DNA of 64,000 nucleotides from CATQHL01 sp965204655 (GCA_965204655.1 OZ241998.1:124001-188000); one strand, 5' to 3'; shown: positions 8,675 to 18,144, counted from the stretch's first letter. Made by a program: numbers and translations. The notes: generated by a model not told the origin, from the letters alone.

Positions 8675-9475
8675 TCATGACTCCGGGCTCGCTTCCGCCA
8701 GGAAAGAGAGCACCGATTCCGCCAACTCCTGTCGGCAGAAGAGCAGGTCTTCCACGTAAGGGTTGGGGCGGTTGTAGCGGAGTTCGCTCCCGTCTAGGCG
8801 GGAGACCCAGAGTCCGCAGGCCAGGGCGACGGCTGCGGGCGCTGCTGAATCCCATTCCCATTGTCCGCCGGAGTGGACGTAGGCGTCTGCTTCACCTCGG
8901 ATCACAGAGGCAGCCTTGGCTCCCACCGACCCGATCCGCAGCAGGCGGCCTCCGAAGTATGCGGCGGCGGCTTCTGCTTGCGGAACCCGGCGGAATCGAC
9001 TGGCCGCTACCACGAACTGTTTGCGGCGCGGGTTCGGGTGCGGCACCAATGCGGGGGGGTCGGCGGTGCTCAGAATCGTCCCGCTGTCGCCTGGCAACGC
9101 AACCGCCCCAACCTCCGCTCGCCCGTTGACTGCCAGCGCCACGTGCACCGCCCAGTCCTTGCGGGGAGGTTCCCCGTATTGCCTAGTGCCGTCTAGCGGG
9201 TCGAGGATCCAGACGCGGCGGTGCTTCAGCCTGACCGGGTTGTCGGGCGCTTCCTCAGAGAGCACGGCGTCGTCGGGTCGGTGCTCAGCCAGCCGCTTGG
9301 CCAGGAGTTCGTGGGATAGTCGATCCCCGGCGTTGCGCAGAGCGTCCGGATCCCCCGAGAGGTCGGGATCGTCTCGCAACCTCAACAGCAGTCCGCCTGC
9401 CTCCTCGGCCAGTCGGGCGGCCAGTGCGTGGTCGTCGCAGACCCCGGCTGCCGAGCGCGCGCTCTCCGGAGACAC
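8675..9475 (-). CDS. cysQ: 3'(2'),5'-bisphosphate nucleotidase / inositol monophosphatase family (CysQ-like)
   Basis: A 266-residue Mg-dependent Li-sensitive phosphatase. The metal-binding motifs are VLSEEAPDN and WILDPLDGTRQYGE, and the C-terminal motif is QWEWDSAAPAAVALACG. The family dephosphorylates PAP/PAPS or inositol phosphates; in actinobacteria the CysQ type acts in sulfur assimilation. The exact substrate is inferred. GTG 9475 lies 9 bases after the gatD stop, so it is probably the third gene of a murT-gatD-cysQ operon. Confidence 0.85.
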   Translation of the reverse strand: MSPESARSAAGVCDDHALAARLAEEAGGLLLRLRDDPDLSGDPDALRNAGDRLSHELLAKRLAEHRPDDAVLSEEAPDNPVRLKHRRVWILDPLDGTRQYGEPPRKDWAVHVALAVNGRAEVGAVALPGDSGTILSTADPPALVPHPNPRRKQFVVAASRFRRVPQAEAAAAYFGGRLLRIGSVGAKAASVIRGEADAYVHSGGQWEWDSAAPAAVALACGLWVSRLDGSELRYNRPNPYVEDLLFCRQELAESVLSFLAEASPES

Positions 9476-9484
9476 GACGCCGCC

Positions 9485-10321
9485 CTAGAAACGGCGGTAG
9501 ACGGATCGCGGGCGGCTCGCCCGCCTGCGCCGGCTGAGCGACTTGACCGCTTTCCGGGCTGCGTCCTCGATCCGATCGTCTAAGGGTTCGAGTTCGAAAC
9601 GCTCTCCGTACCGGAACTCCAACGCCCAGCGGAGAATGGCGTCGGCCAAACGGGGGTTCTTCGGGAGCAGAGGGCCGTGAAGGTAAGTGCCGACGAACTT
9701 CTTCACGAACGCCCCCTCGGTGCGGTCGCGTCCGTTGTTGCCGCGCCCGGAGATCACCCGTCCCAGGGGAGACGCTTCCGGCCCAAGACTGCTTCTTCCG
9801 GCGTGGTTCTCGTAGCCGACGATGCGGATGGCTTCGCCTTCCAGTCGGCTCTCTATCTCCACGTTTCCGACTAGGCGGGATCCTCCCGCCTCCGTGGCCA
9901 CGTCGAGCACCCCCATGCCTTCCATGACCCGACCATCGGCGGCTCGGTATTCGTGTCCTGCCAGTTGGTAGCCCCCGCAGACGAAAAGACCTACCGCCCC
10001 TTGGTCGAAAGCAGCCCGTATTGCCTCGGTCTTGGTCGTTAGAAGGTCGTGCGCTACCTGTTGCTGATCGCGATCCTGCCCGCCTCCGAGATAGTAGAGG
10101 TCGGCTTCTCCGGGTCGGATTTTTACTCCAGGCCCCGCCTCTGTCACCTTGAGCTGGAAGCCCCGCCACGCCATCCGACGAGCGAGCACGGCTATGTTGC
10201 CGCGGTCGGCGTAGATGTTCATCTCCCGCGGGTACAGGTGACAGAGCCGCACGGCGGGCGGAACGTTGCCGCCCTTGCGGTTCGCGACCCGGGGCGCGCC
10301 GCCTGCGGCTGATGCGCTCAC
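9485..10321 (-). CDS. gatD: Lipid II isoglutaminyl synthase, glutamine amidotransferase subunit GatD
   Basis: A 278-residue class I (triad) amidotransferase of the CobB/CobQ type. The nucleophile is C115 in FVCGGYQLAG and the catalytic His is H215 in TYLHGPLLPKNP. The N-terminal strand LCHLYPREMNIYADRGN is typical of GatD. It supplies ammonia to MurT, which amidates the D-Glu of the lipid II stem peptide at the inner face of the membrane. Translation starts at GTG 10321, overlapping the murT stop as GTGA, so the two subunits are coupled. A basic Arg-rich C-terminal tail (SRRRRASRPRSVYRRF) extends beyond the catalytic domain. Confidence 0.95.
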   Translation of the reverse strand: MSASAAGGAPRVANRKGGNVPPAVRLCHLYPREMNIYADRGNIAVLARRMAWRGFQLKVTEAGPGVKIRPGEADLYYLGGGQDRDQQQVAHDLLTTKTEAIRAAFDQGAVGLFVCGGYQLAGHEYRAADGRVMEGMGVLDVATEAGGSRLVGNVEIESRLEGEAIRIVGYENHAGRSSLGPEASPLGRVISGRGNNGRDRTEGAFVKKFVGTYLHGPLLPKNPRLADAILRWALEFRYGERFELEPLDDRIEDAARKAVKSLSRRRRASRPRSVYRRF

Positions 10322-11775
10322 GGCGTCTCCCAGAACGCCCGGGCGACGCCTTGACGCACCAATTCCCCGCGGAGTTCGAGCATCGCCGTGTAGGTGGGAA
10401 GAACCCAGAGGACGCCCCCTTCCGGGGTTGCGGAGATGGCGGTATTCAGGGCGTCGGGCAGGCTTTCACGCACCGAGAAACTTCCCTCCGGAGCGCCTCC
10501 GTAGCGGAACCGCAGCGCCAGGTCCCAGCATCTTCTGCCGCCCAGGGTGAGGCTTTCCAGGCGCTCCAGCAAGGGTTCGTAGTCCACGTCCCAGATCCAG
10601 GACGGATCGGTCCCGTCGGCTGTGAGGTCGTTGAGGAGAATGAGAATATGCAGCGGCTGTCTGTCGGTGAGGACGAATCGCACGTTCTCGTTGACACCGG
10701 TGGGATTCTTTGCCAGCAGCAGGCGCACCCTCCGGCCTTTGAGTATCAGTTCTTCGGCGCGCCCGAAGGCGGCGTCCACGCCAGCGAGGCCGGAGCGGAC
10801 GGCTTCGGAGGGAGTCCCGGTCAGCGCAGCCGCCGCAGCGGCTGCCAGGGCGTTGTAGACGTTGTGCAGACCCCCCAACGGCAGTGAAACCTTGATTTCC
10901 TCAGCGTTCTCCTCCACTTCGGGGGGCGGCGCCGGCGACGCGGAATTCGTCTCTACCTGGCTCTCCAGCCGCGTTCTGATGGAGAAGGTCGAGCCTCCAA
11001 AGCCTCGGAGCTGCACGTCGGCGGCTAGGAAATGAGGCGCAGGCCGTTTTAACCCGCATGACTCGCAGCGCCAGCCGCCCATGTGCCCCACCGTCACGAA
11101 GTCGTGGCTGAGACGCTCTTCGCAACTTCTACAGCGAAGGGTGTCGGCGGCGTGAGCGAGAGATCGATCGGCTTCAACGCTGCTTTCTAATCCGTAGAGA
11201 AACGTGTTCGGACGGCCGGCGCAGAGGTGCGCTAGGGCGGGGTCGTCGGCGTTGAGAAGCAACGCAGTGCCGCTGTCCAGCGAGGCGACCATGTTCTTCC
11301 AACGCTCGACGAGCGCCTCCAGTTCTCCGTAGCGGTCCAGTTGGTCTCTGAAGAGGTTCATCAGCAGTACTAGACGGGGGCGCAGACGCCTGACCACATC
11401 ATCCGCAGCAGCTTCGTCGACTTCAAACACCCCTAGTTCCTCCGCAGCAGCGCTTGGCGACCGGGCCCGACTGGCTTCTAGGAGCGCCGCCGACACGCCC
11501 GAGGCCAGGTTGGCGCCCGCGGCGTTGGCCGTCACTCTGCGCCCGTCTTTTTGCAGGCAGGCTCTCAGCATTCGAGCGGTCGTGGTCTTTCCGTTGGTGC
11601 CCGAAATGACCACGCAACCCTGTCCGATGCCGGAGGCGAGACGCTCCATGGCTGCGGGTTCCAGGCGGTTCAGCACCATCCCTCCGATGCTCGTTCCACC
11701 CCCCAACTTGAGCCGTCTAGACCACCCGCCTGCCGAGGCTGCTATCGACTCGGCAACGCGGCCCACAGCGCTCAT
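10318..11775 (-). CDS. murT: Lipid II isoglutaminyl synthase, Mur ligase-like subunit MurT
   Basis: A 485-residue Mur ligase-family protein. The ATP-binding P-loop is VVISGTNGKTTTARML and the central motif is LVLLMNLFRDQLDRYGE. A four-Cys zinc ribbon, inserted in MurT but absent from MurC-F, is visible as CRSC and CESCG separated by about 25 residues. The C-terminal DUF1727-type domain contains LLAKNPTGVNENVRF. With GatD it converts D-Glu to D-isoGln in lipid II, a step linked to peptidoglycan cross-linking. It is the first gene of a murT-gatD-cysQ set and starts at ATG 11775, divergent from xthA. Confidence 0.96.
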   Translation of the reverse strand: MSAVGRVAESIAASAGGWSRRLKLGGGTSIGGMVLNRLEPAAMERLASGIGQGCVVISGTNGKTTTARMLRACLQKDGRRVTANAAGANLASGVSAALLEASRARSPSAAAEELGVFEVDEAAADDVVRRLRPRLVLLMNLFRDQLDRYGELEALVERWKNMVASLDSGTALLLNADDPALAHLCAGRPNTFLYGLESSVEADRSLAHAADTLRCRSCEERLSHDFVTVGHMGGWRCESCGLKRPAPHFLAADVQLRGFGGSTFSIRTRLESQVETNSASPAPPPEVEENAEEIKVSLPLGGLHNVYNALAAAAAAALTGTPSEAVRSGLAGVDAAFGRAEELILKGRRVRLLLAKNPTGVNENVRFVLTDRQPLHILILLNDLTADGTDPSWIWDVDYEPLLERLESLTLGGRRCWDLALRFRYGGAPEGSFSVRESLPDALNTAISATPEGGVLWVLPTYTAMLELRGELVRQGVARAFWETP

Positions 11776-11862
11776 ACTAGGAGATGCTCGGAGCGAGTGT
11801 CGGGAGTTCGCCTGCCTTAGCGGTTCGCAGACTCACTCCTTCGTCCTACTAACCTGCCTCAA

Positions 11863-12639
11863 GTGCGCTTAGCCACGTGGAACGTGAACTCCTTGCGCGC
11901 CCGTTGGGACAGGGTTGAGCCGTGGTTGAAGGCCGTGCGTCCGGACGTCCTGTGCATGCAGGAGACCAAGCTTGCGGACGATGGCTTTCCGTCTGACAAG
12001 TTCGAAGCCTTGGGCTATCAATGGGCTCATCACGGGCAGGGGCAGTGGAACGGAACCGCCATCTGCTCTCGGGTAGGTCTGGACGACGTCGTCCAGGGCT
12101 TTGACGACGGAGCCGCCGCCGATCCCGAGGCCCGGGTGATCTGGGCGAGCTGCGGGGGGGTGCGCGTGGCAAGCGTCTACGTTCCAAACGGACGAACTCT
12201 CGACTCCGATCACTACCGCTACAAACTCGATTGGCTTGAGAGGCTGCGTTCTTACCTCGACTCTTTCTGCGACCCATCGGAGCGCTTGGTCGTGGCCGGC
12301 GACTTCAACGTCGCCCCCGCAGACATTGATGTCTGGGACGTAAGTACTTTCAAGGGCGCCACCCACGTGAGTGTTCCTGAGCGCCGGGCGTGGCAGGCGG
12401 TCTGCGACTGGGGCCTGCAGGACGTATTCCGTCTTCGCTATCCAGACGTTGAGGGTCTTTACACCTTCTGGGACTACCAGGCGGGCCGCTTTCACAAGCG
12501 GGAAGGGATGCGCATAGATCATGTCCTGGCCACCTCCTCCCTGGCCGAAACGGCTGTCGGGGTGATTGTCGACCGCAACGCCCGCAAGGGGCATAAGCCT
12601 TCCGATCATGCCCCCATAGTGGTGGATTTAGTTGCTTAG
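11863..12639 (+). CDS. xthA: Exodeoxyribonuclease III (AP endonuclease)
   Basis: A 258-residue EEP-fold nuclease of normal length. The motifs are ATWNVNSLRAR, QETKLAD (metal-binding Glu), DFNVAP (catalytic Asp/Asn) and the C-terminal SDHAPIVVDL with the catalytic His. It cleaves DNA 5' of abasic sites and has 3'-5' exonuclease activity in base-excision repair. The start is GTG 11863 (MRLATWNVN). It is divergent from murT, with only about 90 bases for both promoters, and runs into the antiporter gene 24 bases downstream. Confidence 0.95.
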   Translation: MRLATWNVNSLRARWDRVEPWLKAVRPDVLCMQETKLADDGFPSDKFEALGYQWAHHGQGQWNGTAICSRVGLDDVVQGFDDGAAADPEARVIWASCGGVRVASVYVPNGRTLDSDHYRYKLDWLERLRSYLDSFCDPSERLVVAGDFNVAPADIDVWDVSTFKGATHVSVPERRAWQAVCDWGLQDVFRLRYPDVEGLYTFWDYQAGRFHKREGMRIDHVLATSSLAETAVGVIVDRNARKGHKPSDHAPIVVDLVA

Positions 12640-12663
12640 GAAAGACGCCGGGGGAAGTTTGGT

Positions 12664-14814
12664 ATGGAAGTAGCGCACGGAGGATTTGACCAACTGGTCT
12701 TCTGGGTGCAGCTCCTGGCGCTGGTGGTGAGCGCCCGAACATTGGGCTGGGTGATGCTTCAGATCGGACTCCCGAGGGTCATCGGGGAACTCGGCGCCGG
12801 GGTGATTCTGGGGCCGTCGGTCTTCGGTCGTGTCTGGGCGGATGGTTACGCCTGGTTTAGACCTGAATCCGATCTTCAGGACACGGCGCTGATGGTGGTG
12901 AGCCTCGTGGGCGTCGCCCTGCTGCTGGTGGTGGCGGGCTTTGAGACCGACTTAGGACTCATTACCAAGTTGGGCCGCCCCGCGATGCTGGTGGCCCTAG
13001 GGAGCATGCTGTTGCCTGCTGCAGGCGGCAGTCTGCTGGGGATTTTGCTGCCCGACATGTTCTTGGGGGAAGGATCCGCACGCAGCACCTTCGTGATGTT
13101 CGTAGCCCTGGCTCTGAGCGTCTCTTCCTTAGCGGTGGTGGCCAAGATTCTTTCCGATATGGGGTTGATGCGACGCGACTTCGGTCAGATCACCGTGGCC
13201 GCCGGCATGACCAACGACGTGGTCGGCTGGCTTGCGCTGGGCATCTTCAGCAGTCTGGCAGCGGCGGGCGCGGTTTCGGCTTCTAGGGTGGCCGTTTCCG
13301 TGGGGGGCCTGCTGCTCTTCTTGGTGCTGGCTCTCACTCTGGGGCAGCGTCTGCTGGATCTCTGGCTTAGGCAGACCCGACGCGGGCGGGACGTCCTGGG
13401 CGCCGCCGTCACGACTGCGGTGGTGACCATGCTGGGCTTCGGGGTGATAACGCAGCGTCTGGGGGTGGAGGCGGTTCTGGGCGCTTTCGTGGCGGGCGTC
13501 ATTCTCCATCGTTCCCGCTTCAGGGACGAGCGTCTAGAGCACTACCTAGAGCGGCTTACGTCTTCCTTCTTTGCTCCGATCTTCTTCGCCTATGCGGGTC
13601 TTCAAGTGAATCTGAGCCTGCTGGGGGACTTCTCGGTGCTGCGCTGGACGATCCTGCTGATAGCGGTTGCGATCGTCGCCAAGTTCGTCGGCTCCTACGC
13701 CGGGGCTCGCTGGGCAGGACGCAGCCGCCGCGCCGGCTTGGCCCTGGGCGCGGGACTCAACGCCCGCGGCACCCTGGAGATCGTCATCGGAACGGTCGGC
13801 TTAGACCTGGGCGTGTTCAACGAGGCTTCTTTCACCGCGATCGTTCTGGTGCCGCTGGTGACTTCCATATTCGCTTCCATTGCGCTGCGGTTCGTCGTGT
13901 GGAACTGGCGGGGGAGCGCGGCGGAGATCAAGCGTCTGGAACGCGAGGAGGTGCTCAGCAGCAACCTGCTGGTGAAGACTTCTAGGATCCTCCTGCTCAG
14001 CAGGGGCGGCCCGGCGTCCATCGCAGCCGCTCAGTTCATGCACTTCTCCTGGCCTCCTGAATCCCAGGTCACGGTGTTTTCTGCCGGGGGCAGGCGGGTG
14101 CGATTTGATTTCACCCCCATCCGGAACGTCCTCTTCGATCGGACGGTGGAGTTCCGGCGTGTGCGTTCAGAGAAAGTCGCTAAAGCCGTCATGAACGAGG
14201 CGATACTGGGCTACGGGGTTATAGGCATGGGCGTGGAGAGTCCCGCCGAGTCCGCTCGAGTGGTTTCCCCACTAGTAGACGAAGTCCTTAAGTTCAGCCC
14301 CGTGCCCGTGGTGGTGGTGCGCCGCCCGCGGGACTCCGAGCGGCCGCTTCCAGCCGCCTTCGCCAGGGCGGTAGTTCCCACCTCTGGCAGTTTGGCCTCA
14401 AGGGGTGCGATCGAAGTTGCCTCTCACCTCGGCCTTCAGCTCGGCACCCAGGTCGTATTGGCCCATGTCACCAGCCGCAGCGATTCGGCTGCAGGCCTCG
14501 CTCAAGTCCTGCCGCGCAGGCTGGGACGGCTCCGCTCTCATCAACGAGTGGAGAACCTGGCTCAGCAGGTGCTCCTCAAGTCGGCGGCCGTGGCCAGGAA
14601 CCTCTCCGTGGAACCGCGGATGGTTTCACGCTCAGGGTCGTCCACGGCAGATGAACTGCTGCAGTTGGTGGAGGAATCAAGCGCCGATCTAGTGGTAATG
14701 GGCGCCAACCTGCGTCAGTTGCGGGACAGGCCGTTCCTAGGGCACACGGTGGAGCGGGTACTGGAACGCTGCGACGTGACCGTCGCTGTGGTGATGCTGC
14801 CCATTGAGCTATAG
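12664..14814 (+). CDS. CPA2-type cation:proton antiporter with C-terminal universal-stress domain
   Basis: A 716-residue protein. The first about 410 residues form 11-13 membrane helices of a Kef/NapA-like Na+(K+)/H+ exchanger: PRVIGELGAGVILGPSVFG, AAGMTNDVVGWLALG with the conserved Asp, and LGAGLNARGTLEIVIGTVGLDLGV. The C-terminal 250 residues are cytoplasmic and end in a UspA-like domain (SADLVVMGANLRQLRDRPFLGHTVERVL), which in relatives binds nucleotides and may gate transport. The start is ATG 12664, 24 bases after xthA. The transported ion cannot be determined from sequence. Confidence 0.9.
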   Translation: MEVAHGGFDQLVFWVQLLALVVSARTLGWVMLQIGLPRVIGELGAGVILGPSVFGRVWADGYAWFRPESDLQDTALMVVSLVGVALLLVVAGFETDLGLITKLGRPAMLVALGSMLLPAAGGSLLGILLPDMFLGEGSARSTFVMFVALALSVSSLAVVAKILSDMGLMRRDFGQITVAAGMTNDVVGWLALGIFSSLAAAGAVSASRVAVSVGGLLLFLVLALTLGQRLLDLWLRQTRRGRDVLGAAVTTAVVTMLGFGVITQRLGVEAVLGAFVAGVILHRSRFRDERLEHYLERLTSSFFAPIFFAYAGLQVNLSLLGDFSVLRWTILLIAVAIVAKFVGSYAGARWAGRSRRAGLALGAGLNARGTLEIVIGTVGLDLGVFNEASFTAIVLVPLVTSIFASIALRFVVWNWRGSAAEIKRLEREEVLSSNLLVKTSRILLLSRGGPASIAAAQFMHFSWPPESQVTVFSAGGRRVRFDFTPIRNVLFDRTVEFRRVRSEKVAKAVMNEAILGYGVIGMGVESPAESARVVSPLVDEVLKFSPVPVVVVRRPRDSERPLPAAFARAVVPTSGSLASRGAIEVASHLGLQLGTQVVLAHVTSRSDSAAGLAQVLPRRLGRLRSHQRVENLAQQVLLKSAAVARNLSVEPRMVSRSGSSTADELLQLVEESSADLVVMGANLRQLRDRPFLGHTVERVLERCDVTVAVVMLPIEL

Positions 14815-14847
14815 GGCACTCCGCGCCGTGTGTGGGGGTCTGCCTAC

Positions 14848-14893
14848 GAGCAGGAATGTCACGGAGCAGGAACGTTACGAGCAGGAACGTTAC
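14848..14893. repeat. Three tandem 15-mers overlapping the uvrD2 stop codon
   Basis: GAGCAGGAAYGTYAC is repeated at 14848-14862, 14864-14878 and 14879-14893. The two right-hand copies are identical and contain the palindrome AACGTT. The third copy includes the TAA stop of the minus-strand helicase gene (14890-14892). The repeats fill the gap between two convergent genes; their function is unknown. Confidence 0.6.
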
Positions 14894-16806
14894 GGAGCGG
14901 CGTCGTCCTGCTCTGTTCCTTTTTCTGCAGCACCCTCCGTTGCGGTGTGCTTTCTCGTCATCTCCAGGATTTTCCCGCCAAAGTTGCGTATACGCGCCTC
15001 CCCCAGCCTGGTGAGCAGATCCAATTCTGGAAGAGAACTAGGGCGGTGCTCTACAACGGCTTTGATGTCCCCGTCGCACATGATCGCTTCTGGCGCCACC
15101 CGCGCCGCCAGCGCCTGACGTCTGCGCCATTCCCTCAGTTCTCGCGTCAAAGGGTTTTCCAGATGCCCTCGCAGATTCCAGGCCGCCTGCTCGCCGGCTT
15201 TTTCAGCGATCCTGTGAGCGCCTAGCGAGAGAGGGGGTCTTTCTCCTTCGGCGCTCTGCGGTTTCCAACTCTTGGCTATGTCTGACAGCCACCTGGAAGG
15301 ACGGCGCCCCCTCGAACGGACGTCCTCACGCTCGGCTGCCCAGTACAGACGCAGTTTCCGGCCCGCCCTCGTGAGCGCCACATAAAGCAGCCTTTTTTCT
15401 TCGGCAAGCGTCGCCCCGCTCTGAGACAGCCAGTGCGGCATCAGTCCTTCTTCCAGCCCGCTGAGGTGCACCACCGACCACTCGCGGCCCTTGGCGGCGT
15501 GAATAGTGGTTACGCACACCTTGTTGTCGTTGTCCCCGGGGATGCTGTCGCCGCCTGCTTCCTTCGGGCGCTCGTCGCCGAAGCGGGATTCCCGGGTGAT
15601 GGCGACGGTCGGAATTCCTGCCTCCTCTAGCGCCTCGGCCATCTGTTCCACCTGTGTCTTAGTTCTTGCCAAGACCGCCTGAGACGACCAGGGCGACCCG
15701 GGCGTGTGTTCTTCTCTTATCGCCCTGGCCACCTCCGCCCTTTCGTCGGAGGCGTCGCTGCATCGTTTAATTCGCAAGGTCTCTCCGGATTCTTCGTAGA
15801 GGTTCTGAGGGGCGATGCGCGCCGCTTCACCGCTGGGGCGGATTATTTGCGCCGCCGCTACGACCCCGCGGCAGGAGCGGTAGTTGGTTCGGAGATGCAC
15901 CACCTCGGCTTCGGGGAATTCTTTGAGGAAATCGGTCAACAGCCTTTCGTCCGCTCCGTTCCAGCCGAAAATGCTTTGATCTGGGTCTCCTACTGCGCAA
16001 AGGTCGGCTCGCCCCCCCAGTTGAGCGCGCAGCAATCTGAACTGGGCAGAGGTGAGGTCTTGGAATTCGTCCACGAAAAAGTGTCGGTGACCCCAGCGGT
16101 AGGCGGCGGCGACTGCACTGTCCGTCTCTAGGCGTTCGGCGGCCATGCGCAAGAGGTCGTTGAAGTCGCAAACTCCCTGGTAACGCTTGGCGTCTTGAAA
16201 GTCCGACATGATTTCGCACACACGCCCTAGGTCTAAGGAGGGATTGCGTTTTGCGGCTGAGGCGGCTCGCTGATAGCGGGAGGCGCCGAGGTTGTTGGCG
16301 GCCGCCCAGTCGAGTTCTTCCATCACGGCGTGGGGGTTCTCCCCCGAACGCAGCACCTTCTGGAGAACGGGCAGCCTGTAGGCGAGGATGCTCGGAGGCC
16401 GTCTGCGCTCGTCATCCGCCCACCGTCTGATCATGCGGATCGCTATTGCGTGGAAGGTTCCGATGGTCGGTTTTTCGCTCAGACCCAGGGACTTCAGGCG
16501 ATGTTCCATTTCTGCCGCCGCCCGTCGGGTGAACGTGACGGCCACGATGAACCGAGGATCGCAGGAGCCTGCCGCCACGCGATACGCCATGCGGTGCGTG
16601 AGCGTTCTCGTCTTGCCTGACCCCGGCCCTGCGCGCACGCAAAGGGTCTCGGCAGAAGACGTGACGGCTCTCCGCTGATCTTCGTCTAGAGCGTCGAGCA
16701 GCCCCTCCTTCAATCCGGTTTCAGTCGCCTCCGCCGCAGCGTCCGCTCTTGAACTCTCGGGGAGCGCAACGGGAGATAAGGGGCCGAAGCCGCCGCCGGA
16801 GGTCAC
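14890..16806 (-). CDS. uvrD2: UvrD/PcrA-family DNA helicase with HRDC domain (UvrD2-like)
   Basis: A 638-residue SF1 3'-5' helicase. Walker A is RAGPGSGKTRTLTHR, the TFTRRAAAEME motif (Ia) follows, Walker B is FFVDEFQDL, then DPDQSIFGWNGA (motif III), NYRS (IV), TTIHAAKGREW (V) and LLYVALTRA (VI). The C-terminal 70 residues, REWRRRQALAARVAPEAIM onward, form an HRDC domain, the arrangement known for mycobacterial UvrD2. It ends in a charged, probably disordered tail. The role is DNA repair or replication. It is shorter than many UvrD proteins (about 700). The start is GTG 16806 preceded by GGGGA; it is divergent from prs. Confidence 0.92.
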   Translation of the reverse strand: MTSGGGFGPLSPVALPESSRADAAAEATETGLKEGLLDALDEDQRRAVTSSAETLCVRAGPGSGKTRTLTHRMAYRVAAGSCDPRFIVAVTFTRRAAAEMEHRLKSLGLSEKPTIGTFHAIAIRMIRRWADDERRRPPSILAYRLPVLQKVLRSGENPHAVMEELDWAAANNLGASRYQRAASAAKRNPSLDLGRVCEIMSDFQDAKRYQGVCDFNDLLRMAAERLETDSAVAAAYRWGHRHFFVDEFQDLTSAQFRLLRAQLGGRADLCAVGDPDQSIFGWNGADERLLTDFLKEFPEAEVVHLRTNYRSCRGVVAAAQIIRPSGEAARIAPQNLYEESGETLRIKRCSDASDERAEVARAIREEHTPGSPWSSQAVLARTKTQVEQMAEALEEAGIPTVAITRESRFGDERPKEAGGDSIPGDNDNKVCVTTIHAAKGREWSVVHLSGLEEGLMPHWLSQSGATLAEEKRLLYVALTRAGRKLRLYWAAEREDVRSRGRRPSRWLSDIAKSWKPQSAEGERPPLSLGAHRIAEKAGEQAAWNLRGHLENPLTRELREWRRRQALAARVAPEAIMCDGDIKAVVEHRPSSLPELDLLTRLGEARIRNFGGKILEMTRKHTATEGAAEKGTEQDDAAP

Positions 16807-16820
16807 TCCCCGACCTTACA

Positions 16821-16843
16821 ACGCCGGTATGAACGCTGGTATG
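16821..16843. repeat. Direct 11-bp repeat between divergent uvrD2 and prs
   Basis: ACGCCGGTATG (16821-16831) and ACGCTGGTATG (16833-16843) are nearly identical copies, 12 bases apart, just upstream of the uvrD2 start. Position and spacing would fit a binding site, but no known operator is recognised. Confidence 0.3.
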
Positions 16844-16969
16844 CCAGGTCACCCCGTGTCTGTCTTGAGTTTCTAATGTAGGCTTCCGCCGCAGGGCAGG
16901 GGCTCCAATGCCATCTAAGCGGGGCTGCTGCCGGCAGGTTTCGGGCATGACTCGGAGAAAGGTTCTCGA

Positions 16970-17950
16970 GTGGAATTGATCACGACCAAACGCCTTCTGC
17001 TCTTTTCGGGGCGGCACAATCGGGAATTGGCAGCTGACGTAGCTGAGAGGTTAGGCAGCCCCCTCGGCGACGCCCAAATAGAGGAGTTCTCCAACGGAGA
17101 GATCTGTTTTCGGTTCGGCGAATCCATCAGAGGAGCGGACGTCTTCATCTTCCAGTCCCACGCAGCCGCCAATGGTCGTTCCGTCAACGACGCCGTGCTG
17201 GAGCAGTTGGTGATGGTGGACGCCGCTCGACGCGCCTCGGCGAAGCGCATTACGGCAGTCTGTCCGTTCTTCCCATACGCCCGCCAGGACCGCAAGGCCG
17301 AGGGCAGGGAACCTATTTCGGCCAAACTCTTGGCCAACCTCTTAACAGTTGCGGGCGCCAGCCGCCTGGTCAGCCTCGACCTTCACTCAGGGCAGATACA
17401 AGGGTTCTTTGACGGCCCCTGGGATCACCTCACCGCCATGCCCGTGCTCTGCAGCTACATCGGAGGTCTCGGCGAAGACCTGGTAATTGTCTCTCCCGAC
17501 GCGGGTCGGGTGAGGGTGGCCGAGCGGTACGCAATGACCTTGGGCGCAGACCTCGCCATCGTCTACAAGCGTCGAACAGGTTCAGCCGGCGGTTCCGTGC
17601 AGGCACTAGAGGTGGTGGGGGATGTGGAAGGCCGCTGCTGCGTCCTGGTTGACGACATGATTGATACCGGCGGCACGATCACCGCTGCGGCAGAGCAGTT
17701 GTTGAGCCGCGGGGCGAGTTCGGTCTTCGCTGCCACCACCCACGGGGTCTTCTCCGGGCCTGCTATTGACTGCATAAAGAACTCACACATTGAGAAGGTC
17801 GTGGTAACCGACACGCTCCCGCTTGCGCCGGAGAAATCCTTCGACAAGATAGAGGTCGTGTCGGTTGCAGGCATCATTGCCGAGTCCATTCGTGCTGTGT
17901 TTGAGGATGCGTCGGTAAGCGAGATCATGGGCGGCAACAACCAGTCCTGA
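16970..17950 (+). CDS. prs: Ribose-phosphate pyrophosphokinase
   Basis: A 326-residue PRPP synthetase of normal length; it makes 5-phosphoribosyl-1-diphosphate from ribose-5-phosphate and ATP for nucleotide, His and Trp synthesis. The N-terminal FSNGEICFRFGESIRGADVF, the ATP-binding FFPYARQDRKAEGREPISAKL and the PRPP loop VLVDDMIDTGGTITAAAEQL are all present. DLHSGQIQGFFD is the conserved divalent-cation region. The start is GTG 16970 with a GGAGAAAGG site upstream. It heads the housekeeping block prs-rplY-pth-mfd-mazG-eno-ftsB. The glmU gene that often precedes prs in actinobacteria is not here. Confidence 0.97.
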   Translation: MELITTKRLLLFSGRHNRELAADVAERLGSPLGDAQIEEFSNGEICFRFGESIRGADVFIFQSHAAANGRSVNDAVLEQLVMVDAARRASAKRITAVCPFFPYARQDRKAEGREPISAKLLANLLTVAGASRLVSLDLHSGQIQGFFDGPWDHLTAMPVLCSYIGGLGEDLVIVSPDAGRVRVAERYAMTLGADLAIVYKRRTGSAGGSVQALEVVGDVEGRCCVLVDDMIDTGGTITAAAEQLLSRGASSVFAATTHGVFSGPAIDCIKNSHIEKVVVTDTLPLAPEKSFDKIEVVSVAGIIAESIRAVFEDASVSEIMGGNNQS

Positions 17951-17989
17951 GACCTAATCTCGCTCTGCTCGGATCGGGGCGACCGAGGG

Positions 17990-18017
17990 GGCGCTGGGGG
18001 GGCGGGCGCCCCGCGCC
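17990..18017 (+). terminator. GC-rich hairpin downstream of prs
   Basis: The arms GGCGCTGGGG (17990-17999) and CCCCGCGCC (18009-18017) can pair with one bulged T, 40 bases after the prs stop. There is no T-run, so it may only attenuate or protect the transcript end. The remaining bases to rplY show no further structure that I recognise. Confidence 0.3.
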
Positions 18018-18144
18018 GCTGACCAATCAAAGCAGCAGGAAGCGGCAGGAAGTGTAGGCTGGTTATTGATTTCGCTGATTTCGCTGCCTGGTCGTTTGCG
18101 GCAATTCCAGGGGCAGCCATCTCATTACCGCCGCAGGTGAAACA

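Noticed and set aside
16330..16678. Plus-strand frames opposite uvrD2
   Set aside because: They overlap conserved helicase motifs on the other strand and show no domain of their own.
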